Of a stretch of 64,000 bases of DNA, positions 16,954 to 25,933 are shown one piece after another. The notes beneath the pieces are model-generated. The model saw only the letters and a program-made list of their open reading frames with translations, was not told where the DNA came from and did no database searches. The DNA comes from an uncultured Bacilli bacterium (lineage in GTDB: Bacteria > Bacillota_I > Bacilli_A > ML615J-28 > CAG-698): the NCBI GenBank assembly GCA_934096585.1, contig CAKOMG010000001.1:260803-324802 (forward strand), written 5' to 3'. A program made the position numbers and the translations under genes. How positions within the stretch are numbered: position 1 is the first letter of the stretch; each line of letters opens with the position of its first letter.

Positions 16954-18159
16954 TTATTTTAATACTTTTTGTAAATCATACATATAAACCATTTTGTCAC
17001 TTGGGTTAATTGCTCCAATTAATATTCCTATAACTTTCTTTGATGAAACATCAAATACAGGTCCACCACTATTCCCATGAAAAGCATTAGCATCTAAAAA
17101 ATACATCTCTTTATTATTCATAATTTGTTTTGAGGAAACAAATCCTCTAGTTAGACTAAGTTCTAAACAATTAATATCATCAGTTATACTTTTACCATAA
17201 GGATAGCCAACTATACAAATTTCATTATGTTTAATATTTTCATAATTTGTTTCTAGTGCTAAATAATAGGAATCTTTATAATCAACTTCTAGTAATGCAT
17301 AATCATCATTTTCACTATACTTTTTGACACTCGCTTGATATGACTTCTTTCCTTCTTTCGTTGCGACGATAACATTAATCTTAGTGGCATTTTGTATTAC
17401 ATGATAACAAGTTAAAATAACACCACTATTATTTATAAAGAAACCTGTACCTGATGAAGAATTAGTTTCGATATATACAATTGCTTTATTAATATCGATA
17501 CCATAGAAAACTAAATGATCTGAATCCTGATTAATACCGCTGACCTTATAACTATCATCACTTTTCATTTCAATTTTATTATCTTCAACAGTAATCCCTT
17601 GTTCTAAAATAAAATTATCTTTTATGATTTCTTCTATTCTTCTTTTTTCATATTCATCAGTTTCTTCATCAATAACCGATAAATACGAACTAATACTATA
17701 CATACAGTCAAGCATTATTTTTTCATAATTCTTTCTTGTGCACATATTAACAATATTAAAAGCATATAAAAAGCGACTTTTTGCAGCTTCTAAAAATGTG
17801 TCTACTATACCAAAAACATTATCAATTAATGAATAAGATAAATCCATTAACATCTTAAGATTAAATAAATTTAAGCCACTTTCTTTTAAATATTCCCCTA
17901 AAAAAGTTTCTAATTTGTAATTGCCTTCTGTAATAGAATCTATATACTCTAATTCTTTTTCATTAAACTCGCCATCTATATAAGACATTTTTAATAGAGT
18001 TGCTTGAATAGCAACATTAATATCGACTAAATACATTTCTTTTTTATTTTCATAAATTTCTGTTTTAAATTCATCACTTAATAAATCATACATTCCACTT
18101 GTCGTTTTAATTAAGTAATTATAGTAAAATTTTCCTTTTTCAATTAATTCTACGTTCAT
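16954..18159 (-). CDS. Cytosolic trypsin-like serine protease with N-terminal TerB-like helical domain
   Basis: No signal peptide or membrane helix is present, so this protease should act inside the cell. Residues 1-180 are helical; KMSYIDGEFNEKELEYIDSI resembles the metal-binding repeat of TerB-like domains. Residues about 225-401 form a chymotrypsin fold with a complete triad: His253 (LTCYHVIQ), Asp285 or Asp286 (ENDDYALLEV) and Ser364 (HGNSGGPVFD), plus the SSGTGFFINNSG entry of HtrA-like enzymes. It has no PDZ domain, unlike HtrA. It lies 55 bases downstream of the Clp-like ATPase gene, with no terminator seen between them, so the two are probably co-transcribed. Intracellular trypsin-like proteases next to ATPases are typical of defence and stress modules, but no substrate can be named. 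Confidence 0.82.
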   Translation of the reverse strand: MNVELIEKGKFYYNYLIKTTSGMYDLLSDEFKTEIYENKKEMYLVDINVAIQATLLKMSYIDGEFNEKELEYIDSITEGNYKLETFLGEYLKESGLNLFNLKMLMDLSYSLIDNVFGIVDTFLEAAKSRFLYAFNIVNMCTRKNYEKIMLDCMYSISSYLSVIDEETDEYEKRRIEEIIKDNFILEQGITVEDNKIEMKSDDSYKVSGINQDSDHLVFYGIDINKAIVYIETNSSSGTGFFINNSGVILTCYHVIQNATKINVIVATKEGKKSYQASVKKYSENDDYALLEVDYKDSYYLALETNYENIKHNEICIVGYPYGKSITDDINCLELSLTRGFVSSKQIMNNKEMYFLDANAFHGNSGGPVFDVSSKKVIGILIGAINPSDKMVYMYDLQKVLK

Positions 18160-18214
18160 TATTATTTCCTCTTACTTTTTATATTATACGCTAGTTAAAG
18201 AAATAAGTCAATTT

Positions 18215-19864
18215 TTAAAATCCTATTTTATTCATTTTTATAGGCTCAAGTAAAACGATTGAATTCTTAAAATTTAAGTTTCTTCCTCTATAATCTTTTA
18301 TCAAACCAAAACTAAAAAGTTTGGAAATAATTTTTTTATCTAAAAAATCACCTTTAGAATAATTTCTAAAAACAATAATATTTATATTATGTTCAAGAAT
18401 TTGTTTTGAAAGAATTCCGCCATCTTCATATCCAACATATCCAGGTGAAGCCCCAAGAAGAGTAGAAATTAAGTGCTCACTATTATAATCATTAGCATCA
18501 ATTACTAAAACACTAGAGTTATCAATATTTAAAATTTCTTGAAATTGATTAATGTAATAATCTGTATCAAACGTTTCTTTAAACATTATATATTTTGAAG
18601 AACAAAAATTAAAGTATTCATGCAAACTTTGTTTTATATCACTACTTGTTTTTTTAACTTTTTCTAAACATTTTTTAATATTTAAACCTAAACTATTAAA
18701 TATAACTTCTTTAACAATCCCAAAAGATATAATTGTATATCCATTCTTTTTGGCATAAATACCACATTCATCCATTACATCAATGGCTTTATCGGGATTA
18801 TTTAAAGATGTTAAATATGATGATGCTTGAATTATTTTATCGATTATATCTTTTGAATATCGCACTTGATAGAAATCTTCAAAATCTTTTTTTATTCCCA
18901 TCAGTATTTCTTTAGTTTCTAAATAATTTGGTTCAAAAACATATATGTTTTTAAATCTTCTGGCTAAGGCTTTATCTTTCGCAATTGTTTTATGATATTC
19001 ATCAACAGTTGTAGCCCCGATACATTTAATGAGTGAACGCGCAAGATAAGGTTTAAGTAGATTACCAATATCTATAGAATTTTCATTATTAGAATTATTT
19101 AAAATATTATGAATTTCATCAATAAATAAAATATTATCTTTACCTTTAATTGATTCTAAAACATCCATTAACTTCTCTTCTAAATCACCCCTGTACCTCG
19201 TCCCCGCTATTAAACTTCCAATATCGAGTTGATAGATAGTTAAGTAGGGATGTTCATGCCAATAATATTCAGCTAAACCTTCAACTATTCCACTCTTCCC
19301 GACTCCCGCAGGTCCTATTAACATACAATTATTTTTTTGTTTTTTATTTAAAACTGTATCAACACTATCAATGTAATTAGTTCTTCCAATAAATTTATTT
19401 AATTCTTTATTCTTTGCTTTTTTAGTTAAATTAATTAATATTGCATTATCTTCTTCTAAAACTTTTAAAGCGTGTTCTAATTCTTCAATAATATTTTTCC
19501 CTTCAATATGAAAGTGATTTAATATATCCATTGCCACTGTATTTTCATTTTCTAACAAACTATATAAATAAGCTTCATCATAAACAAAATCTTTTTCATT
19601 TGCTAGTTCTTCTGCTCTTTTAAAAATATTTTTTAAAGCATGAGTATATAAAGATCCATCTCTTATATAAATTGAATTATTAATAATATCTAAAATATCA
19701 TTCTTATAGACACCTAGTTCATTAAGAATTAAACAAGTTAGGGAATCTTCTATATCTAATAAGGCAAGCAATAATGTTTCTGTCCCTAAGGTTACATATG
19801 ATAAATCGTTACGATAATTTTCTATTTTTTTAACAACTTCCTTATGTAATAAATCGTTATACAT
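18215..19864 (-). CDS. ClpC-like AAA+ protein with a degraded second ATPase domain
   Basis: The 549-residue protein begins with a Clp N domain (about 1-140, LGTETLLLALLD). A complete D1 AAA+ module follows: GPAGVGKSG (Walker A, 184-192), ILFIDEIHN (Walker B, about 247), IGATTVDEY and ALARRF (arginine finger). The D2 half is shortened: LLGASPGYVGYEDGG (about 470) and RGRNLNFKNSIVLL are still readable, but Walker A and Walker B of D2 are missing. ClpC proteins are ~815 residues, so this is a paralogue that can burn ATP only in D1. No ClpP-binding loop (IGF/LGF) of the usual kind is evident before the end, although the C-terminus reads NKIGF. The trypsin-like protease downstream could be its proteolytic partner (inference). 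Confidence 0.85.
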   Translation of the reverse strand: MYNDLLHKEVVKKIENYRNDLSYVTLGTETLLLALLDIEDSLTCLILNELGVYKNDILDIINNSIYIRDGSLYTHALKNIFKRAEELANEKDFVYDEAYLYSLLENENTVAMDILNHFHIEGKNIIEELEHALKVLEEDNAILINLTKKAKNKELNKFIGRTNYIDSVDTVLNKKQKNNCMLIGPAGVGKSGIVEGLAEYYWHEHPYLTIYQLDIGSLIAGTRYRGDLEEKLMDVLESIKGKDNILFIDEIHNILNNSNNENSIDIGNLLKPYLARSLIKCIGATTVDEYHKTIAKDKALARRFKNIYVFEPNYLETKEILMGIKKDFEDFYQVRYSKDIIDKIIQASSYLTSLNNPDKAIDVMDECGIYAKKNGYTIISFGIVKEVIFNSLGLNIKKCLEKVKKTSSDIKQSLHEYFNFCSSKYIMFKETFDTDYYINQFQEILNIDNSSVLVIDANDYNSEHLISTLLGASPGYVGYEDGGILSKQILEHNINIIVFRNYSKGDFLDKKIISKLFSFGLIKDYRGRNLNFKNSIVLLEPIKMNKIGF

Positions 19865-19923
19865 TTTTTATCCTCTCTCTTTAATTATATGTTTATGACT
19901 TTTTTATTTGCTTGTTTTTTATA

Positions 19924-19952
19924 TAAAAAAGATGAGATTAAATAATCTCATC
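19924..19952 (-). terminator. Terminator after the gene at 19954-20430
   Basis: GATGAGATT (19931-19939) pairs with AATCTCATC (19944-19952), followed on the minus strand by six T. It isolates the Clp-like gene from the upstream unit. Confidence 0.85.
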
Positions 19953-19953
19953 C

Positions 19954-20430
19954 CTATTTATTAACTATAAGTTTAAATATTTCATTTATTGTTTTAGTGT
20001 TTTGAATAATTATTAAATTGCTCTTTTCAACATAGTCTCTATATTTCATTTCCTTATATATTTCAATATTTTGATATATGACTAAACATTTTTTATAAAC
20101 AAATCTAAACGGAAAGAAAAATCCAACTCTAACAAATCCGTATTGTAAATTGTTTCTTTTTAATGTTCCCTTTATTTTACCATTATCTAACAAATTGAAT
20201 TCATAAGCTAAAACTTGAATTTTTTGATTATATATTCTCTTATTTTTAATAAAAAACACTAAGCTAACAATAGAAACTATAATATCAACAATCAAAGCAA
20301 TGATCAAATATGAAGATACAAAACATAACCCAAAAATAATGGGCACTAGTATTAAACTAACAATAAACATCCATTTAAAAGTATTAATGTAAAAATCCTT
20401 TATCTGTTTATCAATTAAATCAAAAGTCAT
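19954..20430 (-). CDS. Small membrane protein, unknown
   Basis: The 158-residue protein has two adjacent hydrophobic helices (about 18-62) and a basic cytoplasmic C-terminal part with strands such as GKIKGTLKRNNLQYGFVRV and NLIIIQNTKTINEIF. The pattern recalls YcxB-like or bacterial PH-like membrane proteins, but I cannot assign a family. TAGGAGGTACCAA precedes the ATG. It follows the metallo-beta-lactamase gene by 10 bases and shares its message. Confidence 0.65.
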   Translation of the reverse strand: MTFDLIDKQIKDFYINTFKWMFIVSLILVPIIFGLCFVSSYLIIALIVDIIVSIVSLVFFIKNKRIYNQKIQVLAYEFNLLDNGKIKGTLKRNNLQYGFVRVGFFFPFRFVYKKCLVIYQNIEIYKEMKYRDYVEKSNLIIIQNTKTINEIFKLIVNK

Positions 20431-20440
20431 TTGGTACCTC

Positions 20441-22879
20441 CTATTTTATTAAATCAAACAATCCACTATCTTTAATGCCTTTGTAATAATATGTATCTTT
20501 AAGTTCTATAATATTACTATTAAAATACTCTGATTCAATAGTATATCCACCATTATCAATAAATAAACTAATTGTTCCATTTCTTTGATTAAAGCGATCT
20601 TCACTTGAACATTTATATGTTAAAGTTTTGGTATTACTAACTCCATCGACTGTTCCACCACCTGTTATACAATATACTTTCATATTAGCATCATATGAAT
20701 ATAAGTTTTTAATGGCAGTTGGTGTTGGATGACCATGTTTGTTACCTAAATAGTTTCCATTACAAATAATGGCAACTTCAGGATCTACAGTTTTTAAAAA
20801 GTCACTTGATGTACCATTAGCAGTTCCATGATGCACAACTTTTAAAATATCAATATTACCAACACTATCTTGATAGTTCTTTTCCATATCAGTATGTCCA
20901 GTCGCATTATCAGCGTCCCCTGTCATTAAGACTTTTTTACCATATGCATAGATTGTGAAAACAATACTTTTACCATTTGATTCTGAATTATCATAATATT
21001 TTGTATTAACAAAACTAATATAAACATCATTTGATAACTCTATAAATCTATCTTGTTTATTTTGATCAATAATATCTGATTTAATTTGATATACATTACA
21101 TTTTTCTTCTTGAAAGGCTCTTTTCATATTTTCATATTTTTTAGTACTATAACCACCTTCAAATTTGATTAAATTTTTGATTGTGTAAGTATCGAATAAA
21201 CTTGCCATTCCACCAATATGATCACCATCAGGGTGTGTTGCAATGACATAATCAATTATTCCATCTTCTAAATGCTTATTGATAACTTCATTAATGGCTT
21301 TTTTGCTATCGGTAAAATTATCTCCCGCATCCACAATTATATCAATATCTCCATACTTAATATATGTACTCTCGCCACAATCTCCAGCTCCGTATTTACC
21401 AATATCCATAAAATAAATTTCTAAAGCTTGTAAATTTACTCTTCCTTTAATTGTTATTTCAATTGTTATTGTTGCTTTCATTCCTAAATAATTAATGTTA
21501 CCTGTTAATGTTACTTTTTGTGCATCGTCCTTTTTTTCTACACTTCCATAATTTGTGAAAGAAGTTGAAGAACTTTCCCAAACTACACTACCTCCATAAA
21601 TAGAAGTAAATGGTAAAACGATAGAATTTGAAAGAGTTGTTGGGAAATTGTTTAGGATTGCTTCCTTAACCATTTCCATTGTAATTCCTTTATCAACACT
21701 GACATTATCGATATTTATAAATGTATCAGTTTTCCAAGTATCAATATGTTTAACTTTAATTGTTATCTTTTCATAACTTGTTAAGTCTTTTTCATAATGT
21801 GTATATTCACTTACATGTTTTACTATAATTTCTTCTTTCGTCTCTTCATTTGTAAGTAAATTAATAAATATTATAACAAGTTTGGAATCTTCTTTAGCTT
21901 GCGTTCCACTAAATAAATAATCAAATTTAAATAATTTGGGATTTTCAATATTTTCAATTATAAAACTTCCGATATTATTATCATCTAATGTTTCACCATT
22001 TGAATCATCTTTATTGCGAAGTTTAATATATGATGGTGTTGTTTTATTTAAATCATCTGTTTCATCACTTCTAGTTTCTTCACTTTCCTCAATAATTCTA
22101 GCATTATTATATACGACACCATTTGTGCTTGTTATCGTTTTGTATGTGGAAGTAGGGGCTTGATCATCAAAATTATCATTCACTACATTTATTAACTTTT
22201 CGCTTGATAAAATAACAATTTTAAATTCCTTATCCCTACTATAATCTTCACAAGAGATCGTTGCAACTAAAGTAATAATAGAATCTGATGATGGTGTTGT
22301 TACTTGACCATCATTTGTGATAATACTAGGATTTAAACTAATCCATGTAATATTGATATCATCAAAACATGCTTTGTCTGGTAAATTTATTGAATCATAT
22401 GTCTCTTCTATCATCGATAAGCGATCATATACTTTTTGTACTTTGATACTTGGAGTGGCTTTGCCTGCTTCTACTTTTACTGTATATACAAAATCTTTAA
22501 TATTTGTTAATACAAATTTTGATAATGTACTACTTAAAACTTCATGGAATGTAATTTCGACTTTACCTGTTAATATAACATCAACGCTTCCTTCTTCAAA
22601 ATCGGGTTGTGTTACTTTTCCTGTTGTTGAAATAACATTTTTATTACTAGATTCCCATACAATTTTTATATCTTCGTTTAATTTTGTTGGGAGAGTCAAA
22701 TCATTTGATGTTGTGCTTGGAAGCTTGATGTCAATTGAATCATATACCTCTTTGATACCCTCTAATTCTTTATAACTTTTAAAACCTAAAAATCCTAATA
22801 CACCAATGATTACTAATATAGCAATTATAACAAATAAAGTTTTTATACCATTACTTTTCTTTTTTCTCTTTTTAGCCAT
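20441..22879 (-). CDS. Surface protein with Ig-like repeats and ComEC-type metallo-beta-lactamase domain
   Basis: A basic start and one membrane helix (about 13-35) anchor an extracellular protein of 812 residues. Two atrophied bacterial Ig-like domains follow (about 40-135 and 145-230, each with W-E/I-S-x-N and G-K/Q-V-T signatures). Next comes a beta-rich region and a third Ig-like domain (about 400-485, VVWESSSTSFTNYGSV). Residues about 488-760 are a metallo-beta-lactamase fold of the ComEC/Rec2 hydrolase type: YFMDIGKYGAGDCGE, IDIIVDAGDNF, ATHPDGDHIGG (metal ligands), VVHHGTANG and GNKHGHPTPTA. ComEC's membrane channel is missing, so this is a free-standing surface hydrolase, possibly a nuclease or phosphodiesterase. 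The substrate is unknown. Confidence 0.85.
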   Translation of the reverse strand: MAKKRKKKSNGIKTLFVIIAILVIIGVLGFLGFKSYKELEGIKEVYDSIDIKLPSTTSNDLTLPTKLNEDIKIVWESSNKNVISTTGKVTQPDFEEGSVDVILTGKVEITFHEVLSSTLSKFVLTNIKDFVYTVKVEAGKATPSIKVQKVYDRLSMIEETYDSINLPDKACFDDINITWISLNPSIITNDGQVTTPSSDSIITLVATISCEDYSRDKEFKIVILSSEKLINVVNDNFDDQAPTSTYKTITSTNGVVYNNARIIEESEETRSDETDDLNKTTPSYIKLRNKDDSNGETLDDNNIGSFIIENIENPKLFKFDYLFSGTQAKEDSKLVIIFINLLTNEETKEEIIVKHVSEYTHYEKDLTSYEKITIKVKHIDTWKTDTFINIDNVSVDKGITMEMVKEAILNNFPTTLSNSIVLPFTSIYGGSVVWESSSTSFTNYGSVEKKDDAQKVTLTGNINYLGMKATITIEITIKGRVNLQALEIYFMDIGKYGAGDCGESTYIKYGDIDIIVDAGDNFTDSKKAINEVINKHLEDGIIDYVIATHPDGDHIGGMASLFDTYTIKNLIKFEGGYSTKKYENMKRAFQEEKCNVYQIKSDIIDQNKQDRFIELSNDVYISFVNTKYYDNSESNGKSIVFTIYAYGKKVLMTGDADNATGHTDMEKNYQDSVGNIDILKVVHHGTANGTSSDFLKTVDPEVAIICNGNYLGNKHGHPTPTAIKNLYSYDANMKVYCITGGGTVDGVSNTKTLTYKCSSEDRFNQRNGTISLFIDNGGYTIESEYFNSNIIELKDTYYYKGIKDSGLFDLIK

Positions 22880-23028
22880 TAATTTACTCCTTCTTTTTTT
22901 TATTATAACTTATTTTTCCAAAAAAATAAAGAAGAAAATAATTATAATTTTTTCATCTTTTATTTTTTGGTTTTTTGCCCTAAAATTCTCTTTTAAATCA
23001 ATTATAACTTATTTAATGATTAATTAAA

Positions 23029-23102
23029 CATTCGAATAATACGAATGATTTAAAGTTAAATATTGGTATATACTTTTATTTTAATGATTTTTGTGATATA
23101 CT
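23029..23102 (+). promoter_or_regulatory. hflX promoter region with an inverted repeat
   Basis: CATTCG (23029-23034) and CGAATG (23042-23047) form an inverted repeat with a 7-base spacer. Downstream, TGATATACT (23094-23102) is an extended -10 box without a good -35. The 5' leader to hflX would be about 75 bases and contains a short ORF. Confidence 0.5.
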
Positions 23103-23129
23103 ATTTATTAAGTAAATGAGGTGATAAAA

Positions 23130-23159
23130 ATGAGCACTTTAAATATTTTTTTAGTTTAA
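23130..23159 (+). CDS. Nine-codon leader ORF upstream of hflX
   Basis: ATG at 23130 follows GAGGTGATAAAA at good spacing and encodes MSTLNIFLV before TAA, 22 bases before the hflX start. Short translated leaders before antibiotic-response genes usually regulate by ribosome stalling. In Listeria an hflX-like gene is known to be controlled by an antibiotic-responsive attenuator. Here I see no strong terminator hairpin between leader and gene, so the mechanism, if any, is open. Confidence 0.5.
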   Translation: MSTLNIFLV

Positions 23160-23181
23160 ATAAAATATGAAAGGAGTTACT

Positions 23182-24435
23182 ATGGAAAAAGGATTAATAG
23201 TAGGTGTAAACATAAATAACCAATCATTTGAAACAGAAATGATTGAATTAAAAGAATTATGTGAAGCATGTGAAATAGAAATTCTTGATGAAGTTACCCA
23301 AAATCTTCAAGAAGAAAATACGAAAACATATGTTGGGAAGGGAAAAATAGAAGAAATTAAAACCGCAATTCTAGCTAAAGACATTGATGTTGTCATTTGT
23401 AATGATGAGTTAAGCCCTGCTCAGATTAGTGCATTACAAGAAATTTTGGACGTTTTAGTATTTGATAGAACTTATATTATCTTAGAAATATTTAAGCGTC
23501 GTGCTAAAACAAGGGAAGCAACATTACAAGTTGATATTGCATCTTTGCGTTACATGATGCCAAGATTATCTGGTCTTAGAAGTGGTTTTTCAAGGCAAAG
23601 GGGAGCAGGTGGAGCTGCACATGGTAAGGGAAAAGGTGAAACTCAACTAGAAATTGACAGACGAAACATTGGTGATAGAATTAGTTTATTAAAAAGAGAA
23701 TTAAATGAACTTATTACTAATAGACAGGTACAAAGACAAAGCCGTAAAGAAAACAATATGAAAACAGTTTGTTTAATTGGTTATACTAATAGTGGTAAAT
23801 CGACAACACTAAACGCCTTACTACAAAAATCAACCGATGTAAAAAAAGAAGTAATGGAAAAAGATATGTTATTTGCAACTCTTGAAACAGCAACTAGAAA
23901 AATAAAGTTAGAAAATAATCGTACTTTTTTAATTACTGATACTGTTGGATTTGTGAATAAACTTCCACATCAACTCGTTGAAGCATTCAAATCTACTTTA
24001 GAAGAAATTAAAGAAGCTGATTTGCTTCTACACGTTGTTGATAGTTCTAATGAACAATATCTTACCCAAATCGAAACAACAAATAATGTAATAAAGGAAC
24101 TTGGTGTGAAAGATATTCCAATTATTTATGTATTTAATAAAATCGATAAAGTAAAGGATTACTTCTATATTCCCCCAACATTTGATAAAGCCATTAGAAT
24201 TAGTGCAAAAACTTTTGAAGGAATTGATGATCTAACTTCTTTAATACAAAAGGAGTTATATAAAGATTGTCTGAACAAAACATTTGTTATTCCTTATACA
24301 AAAGGTAGTATTATGAATGATTTAAAAGAAAACGCCGAAGTAATAAATGTTGAATACAATGATTTTATTATAGTTAATGCCAATGTCAATGAAATTTTAT
24401 ATAACAGATATAAACAATACGAAACAAAGAAATAA
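23182..24435 (+). CDS. hflX: GTPase HflX
   Basis: HflX is a ribosome-associated GTPase that splits stalled ribosomes under stress. I start at ATG 23182 with AAAGGAG 6 bases upstream (417 residues). The N-terminal HflX domain has KTYVGKGKIEEI and VVICNDELSPAQ. The glycine-rich linker LSGLRSGFSRQRGAGGAAHGKGKGETQLE-type segment is intact. The G domain has GYTNSGKSTTLNALL (G1), TLETATR (G2), DTVGFVNKLP (G3) and NKID (G4). It is one of only three long plus-strand genes in the window, a single-gene unit with a leader ORF and its own terminator. Confidence 0.96.
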   Translation: MEKGLIVGVNINNQSFETEMIELKELCEACEIEILDEVTQNLQEENTKTYVGKGKIEEIKTAILAKDIDVVICNDELSPAQISALQEILDVLVFDRTYIILEIFKRRAKTREATLQVDIASLRYMMPRLSGLRSGFSRQRGAGGAAHGKGKGETQLEIDRRNIGDRISLLKRELNELITNRQVQRQSRKENNMKTVCLIGYTNSGKSTTLNALLQKSTDVKKEVMEKDMLFATLETATRKIKLENNRTFLITDTVGFVNKLPHQLVEAFKSTLEEIKEADLLLHVVDSSNEQYLTQIETTNNVIKELGVKDIPIIYVFNKIDKVKDYFYIPPTFDKAIRISAKTFEGIDDLTSLIQKELYKDCLNKTFVIPYTKGSIMNDLKENAEVINVEYNDFIIVNANVNEILYNRYKQYETKK

Positions 24436-24439
24436 TAAG

Positions 24440-24480
24440 AAAAAGCAATAATTAGTTAATTACTATTTATTGCTTTTTTA
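24440..24480 (+). terminator. Bidirectional terminator between hflX and the nucleotidyltransferase gene
   Basis: AAAAGCAATAA (24441-24451) pairs with TTATTGCTTTT (24468-24478). A T run follows on plus, and a T-rich run follows on minus, so it can serve the convergent genes on both sides. Confidence 0.85.
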
Positions 24481-24495
24481 TTAATTAAATTTTTC

Positions 24496-25233
24496 CTATA
24501 TATGATGTTTAGTTCTAAATATATCTTCTGCTTTTTTTAATGTATTTACATCATTTATACCAATAAGTTTATAACTATCTTCTTCCCTAACCACAAAGGT
24601 ATCAACTTTATTATTCTTTCCAATAATACTAACGATATCGGTAAAATAATATTCATGGCTCTTATTATGATCTTCAATTTTATCCAAGGCTTCAAACATT
24701 AATTTAAGATCAACACAATATAAACCACTATTAATTTCATTAATTTTGAGTTGTTCAGGTGTACAATCTTTAGCTTCTATTATTCTTTTTACCTGACCAT
24801 TTTCACGATATATTCTTCCATAATATGATGCATCATCCATAATGGTAGATACAATTGTTAAGGCATTATGTGAGTTAATATGCGTATCAATTAGTTCATT
24901 TATAATTACTTCATCAATTAATGGAACATCACCAGGAAATACTAAACATAAGCCTTCTTTATTTTTGAAGTATTCTTTTGTGCATTTTGCAGCATCTCCT
25001 GTTCCTCTTTGTTCAGCTTGTATAGCGTAACTCACTGTATCACCTAATACTTCTTTAATTTGTTCTTTTTTAAACCCTACTACTGCAACAATGTCATGCA
25101 CTCCCGCTTTATTACATCCTTCAACAATCCATTTAATCATTGGTTTATTGCAAAATGGATAAGCACATTTTGGCAACTCAGAATGCATTCTTGTGCCTTT
25201 TCCAGCAGCAAGTATAATAGCATATTTATTCAT
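24496..25233 (-). CDS. Sugar-1-phosphate nucleotidyltransferase, GlmU N-domain-like
   Basis: The 245-residue protein is a stand-alone nucleotidyltransferase. LAAGKGTRMHSELPK binds the nucleotide, QAEQRGTGDA and VFPGDVPLI carry the metal and substrate residues, and NSGLYCVD is the GlmU-type sugar site. This matches the UDP-GlcNAc pyrophosphorylase half of GlmU; the left-handed beta-helix acetyltransferase half is absent. Start is ATG 25233 with AGAGGAAAG upstream, overlapping the CpsB-like gene by 8 bases. It is the last gene of the CpsBCD-like operon. It may supply UDP-GlcNAc for a surface polymer, or replace full-length GlmU. Confidence 0.85.
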   Translation of the reverse strand: MNKYAIILAAGKGTRMHSELPKCAYPFCNKPMIKWIVEGCNKAGVHDIVAVVGFKKEQIKEVLGDTVSYAIQAEQRGTGDAAKCTKEYFKNKEGLCLVFPGDVPLIDEVIINELIDTHINSHNALTIVSTIMDDASYYGRIYRENGQVKRIIEAKDCTPEQLKINEINSGLYCVDLKLMFEALDKIEDHNKSHEYYFTDIVSIIGKNNKVDTFVVREEDSYKLIGINDVNTLKKAEDIFRTKHHI

Positions 25234-25933
25234 TTTCTTTCCTCTTATTAATAAGTATTTTCGCATTTTCAATAAAAAGGCTATTGGCCATTTCCGAACC
25301 ATAATGCTTTTTTATAAAATTAAATGCCTTCATCATATAGTTTTCTCGCGATTCATGAATATCACTACTTACAAATGATACAACATTATTTTTTAAATAT
25401 TTTTTACATTTACTTTTTAGTTTTAATCCATTTTTTCCAATAAGACTTGATGCATTTATTTGCATTAATGCCCCTATGTTTTTTATTTCTACAATTTTAT
25501 CTATGTCTAAATACTCATATCTTTCAATATGTGCAATGATAACTTTATAGCCATTTAATTGTAAGTTATATACTATTTCCGAAATATCAATTTCATAGGT
25601 ATATGAAAACTCTAGAAGTAAATACTTAGTATTATTTATTGTTAATACTCTTCCTTTTTGTAAGTGTTCTTTTAATATATTATATGATTTAACATATATC
25701 TCTTGACCTAAATATAAATTTACATCAAGATTCTTTACAAGATTTTTTAACTCTAAAAAATTTTCTTTGATTTTTTCAAGAGATGTTTCGAACATATTTT
25801 GACGATAGTGCGGCGTACAAACTATATCAGTTACCCCGTTTTCTATTTCTTTTTTGATTAGAGAAATGGAAGCTTCTATCGAAGAGCTTCCATCATCAAC
25901 ATCATAAATTATATGACTATGTATATCAATCAT
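25226..25933 (-). CDS. CpsB/YwqE-type PHP-domain protein-tyrosine phosphatase
   Basis: The enzyme dephosphorylates the tyrosine cluster of the partner BY-kinase. Start is ATG 25933, overlapping the kinase stop by 8 bases. The PHP-fold metal ligands are clear: MIDIHSHIIYDVDDGS at the start, VCTPHYR near 44, GQEIYV near 80, IIAHIERYEY near 135 and SSDIHESRE near 200. Length (235) is slightly below the usual ~250. It lies between the kinase and the nucleotidyltransferase. Confidence 0.92.
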   Translation of the reverse strand: MIDIHSHIIYDVDDGSSSIEASISLIKKEIENGVTDIVCTPHYRQNMFETSLEKIKENFLELKNLVKNLDVNLYLGQEIYVKSYNILKEHLQKGRVLTINNTKYLLLEFSYTYEIDISEIVYNLQLNGYKVIIAHIERYEYLDIDKIVEIKNIGALMQINASSLIGKNGLKLKSKCKKYLKNNVVSFVSSDIHESRENYMMKAFNFIKKHYGSEMANSLFIENAKILINKRKENE

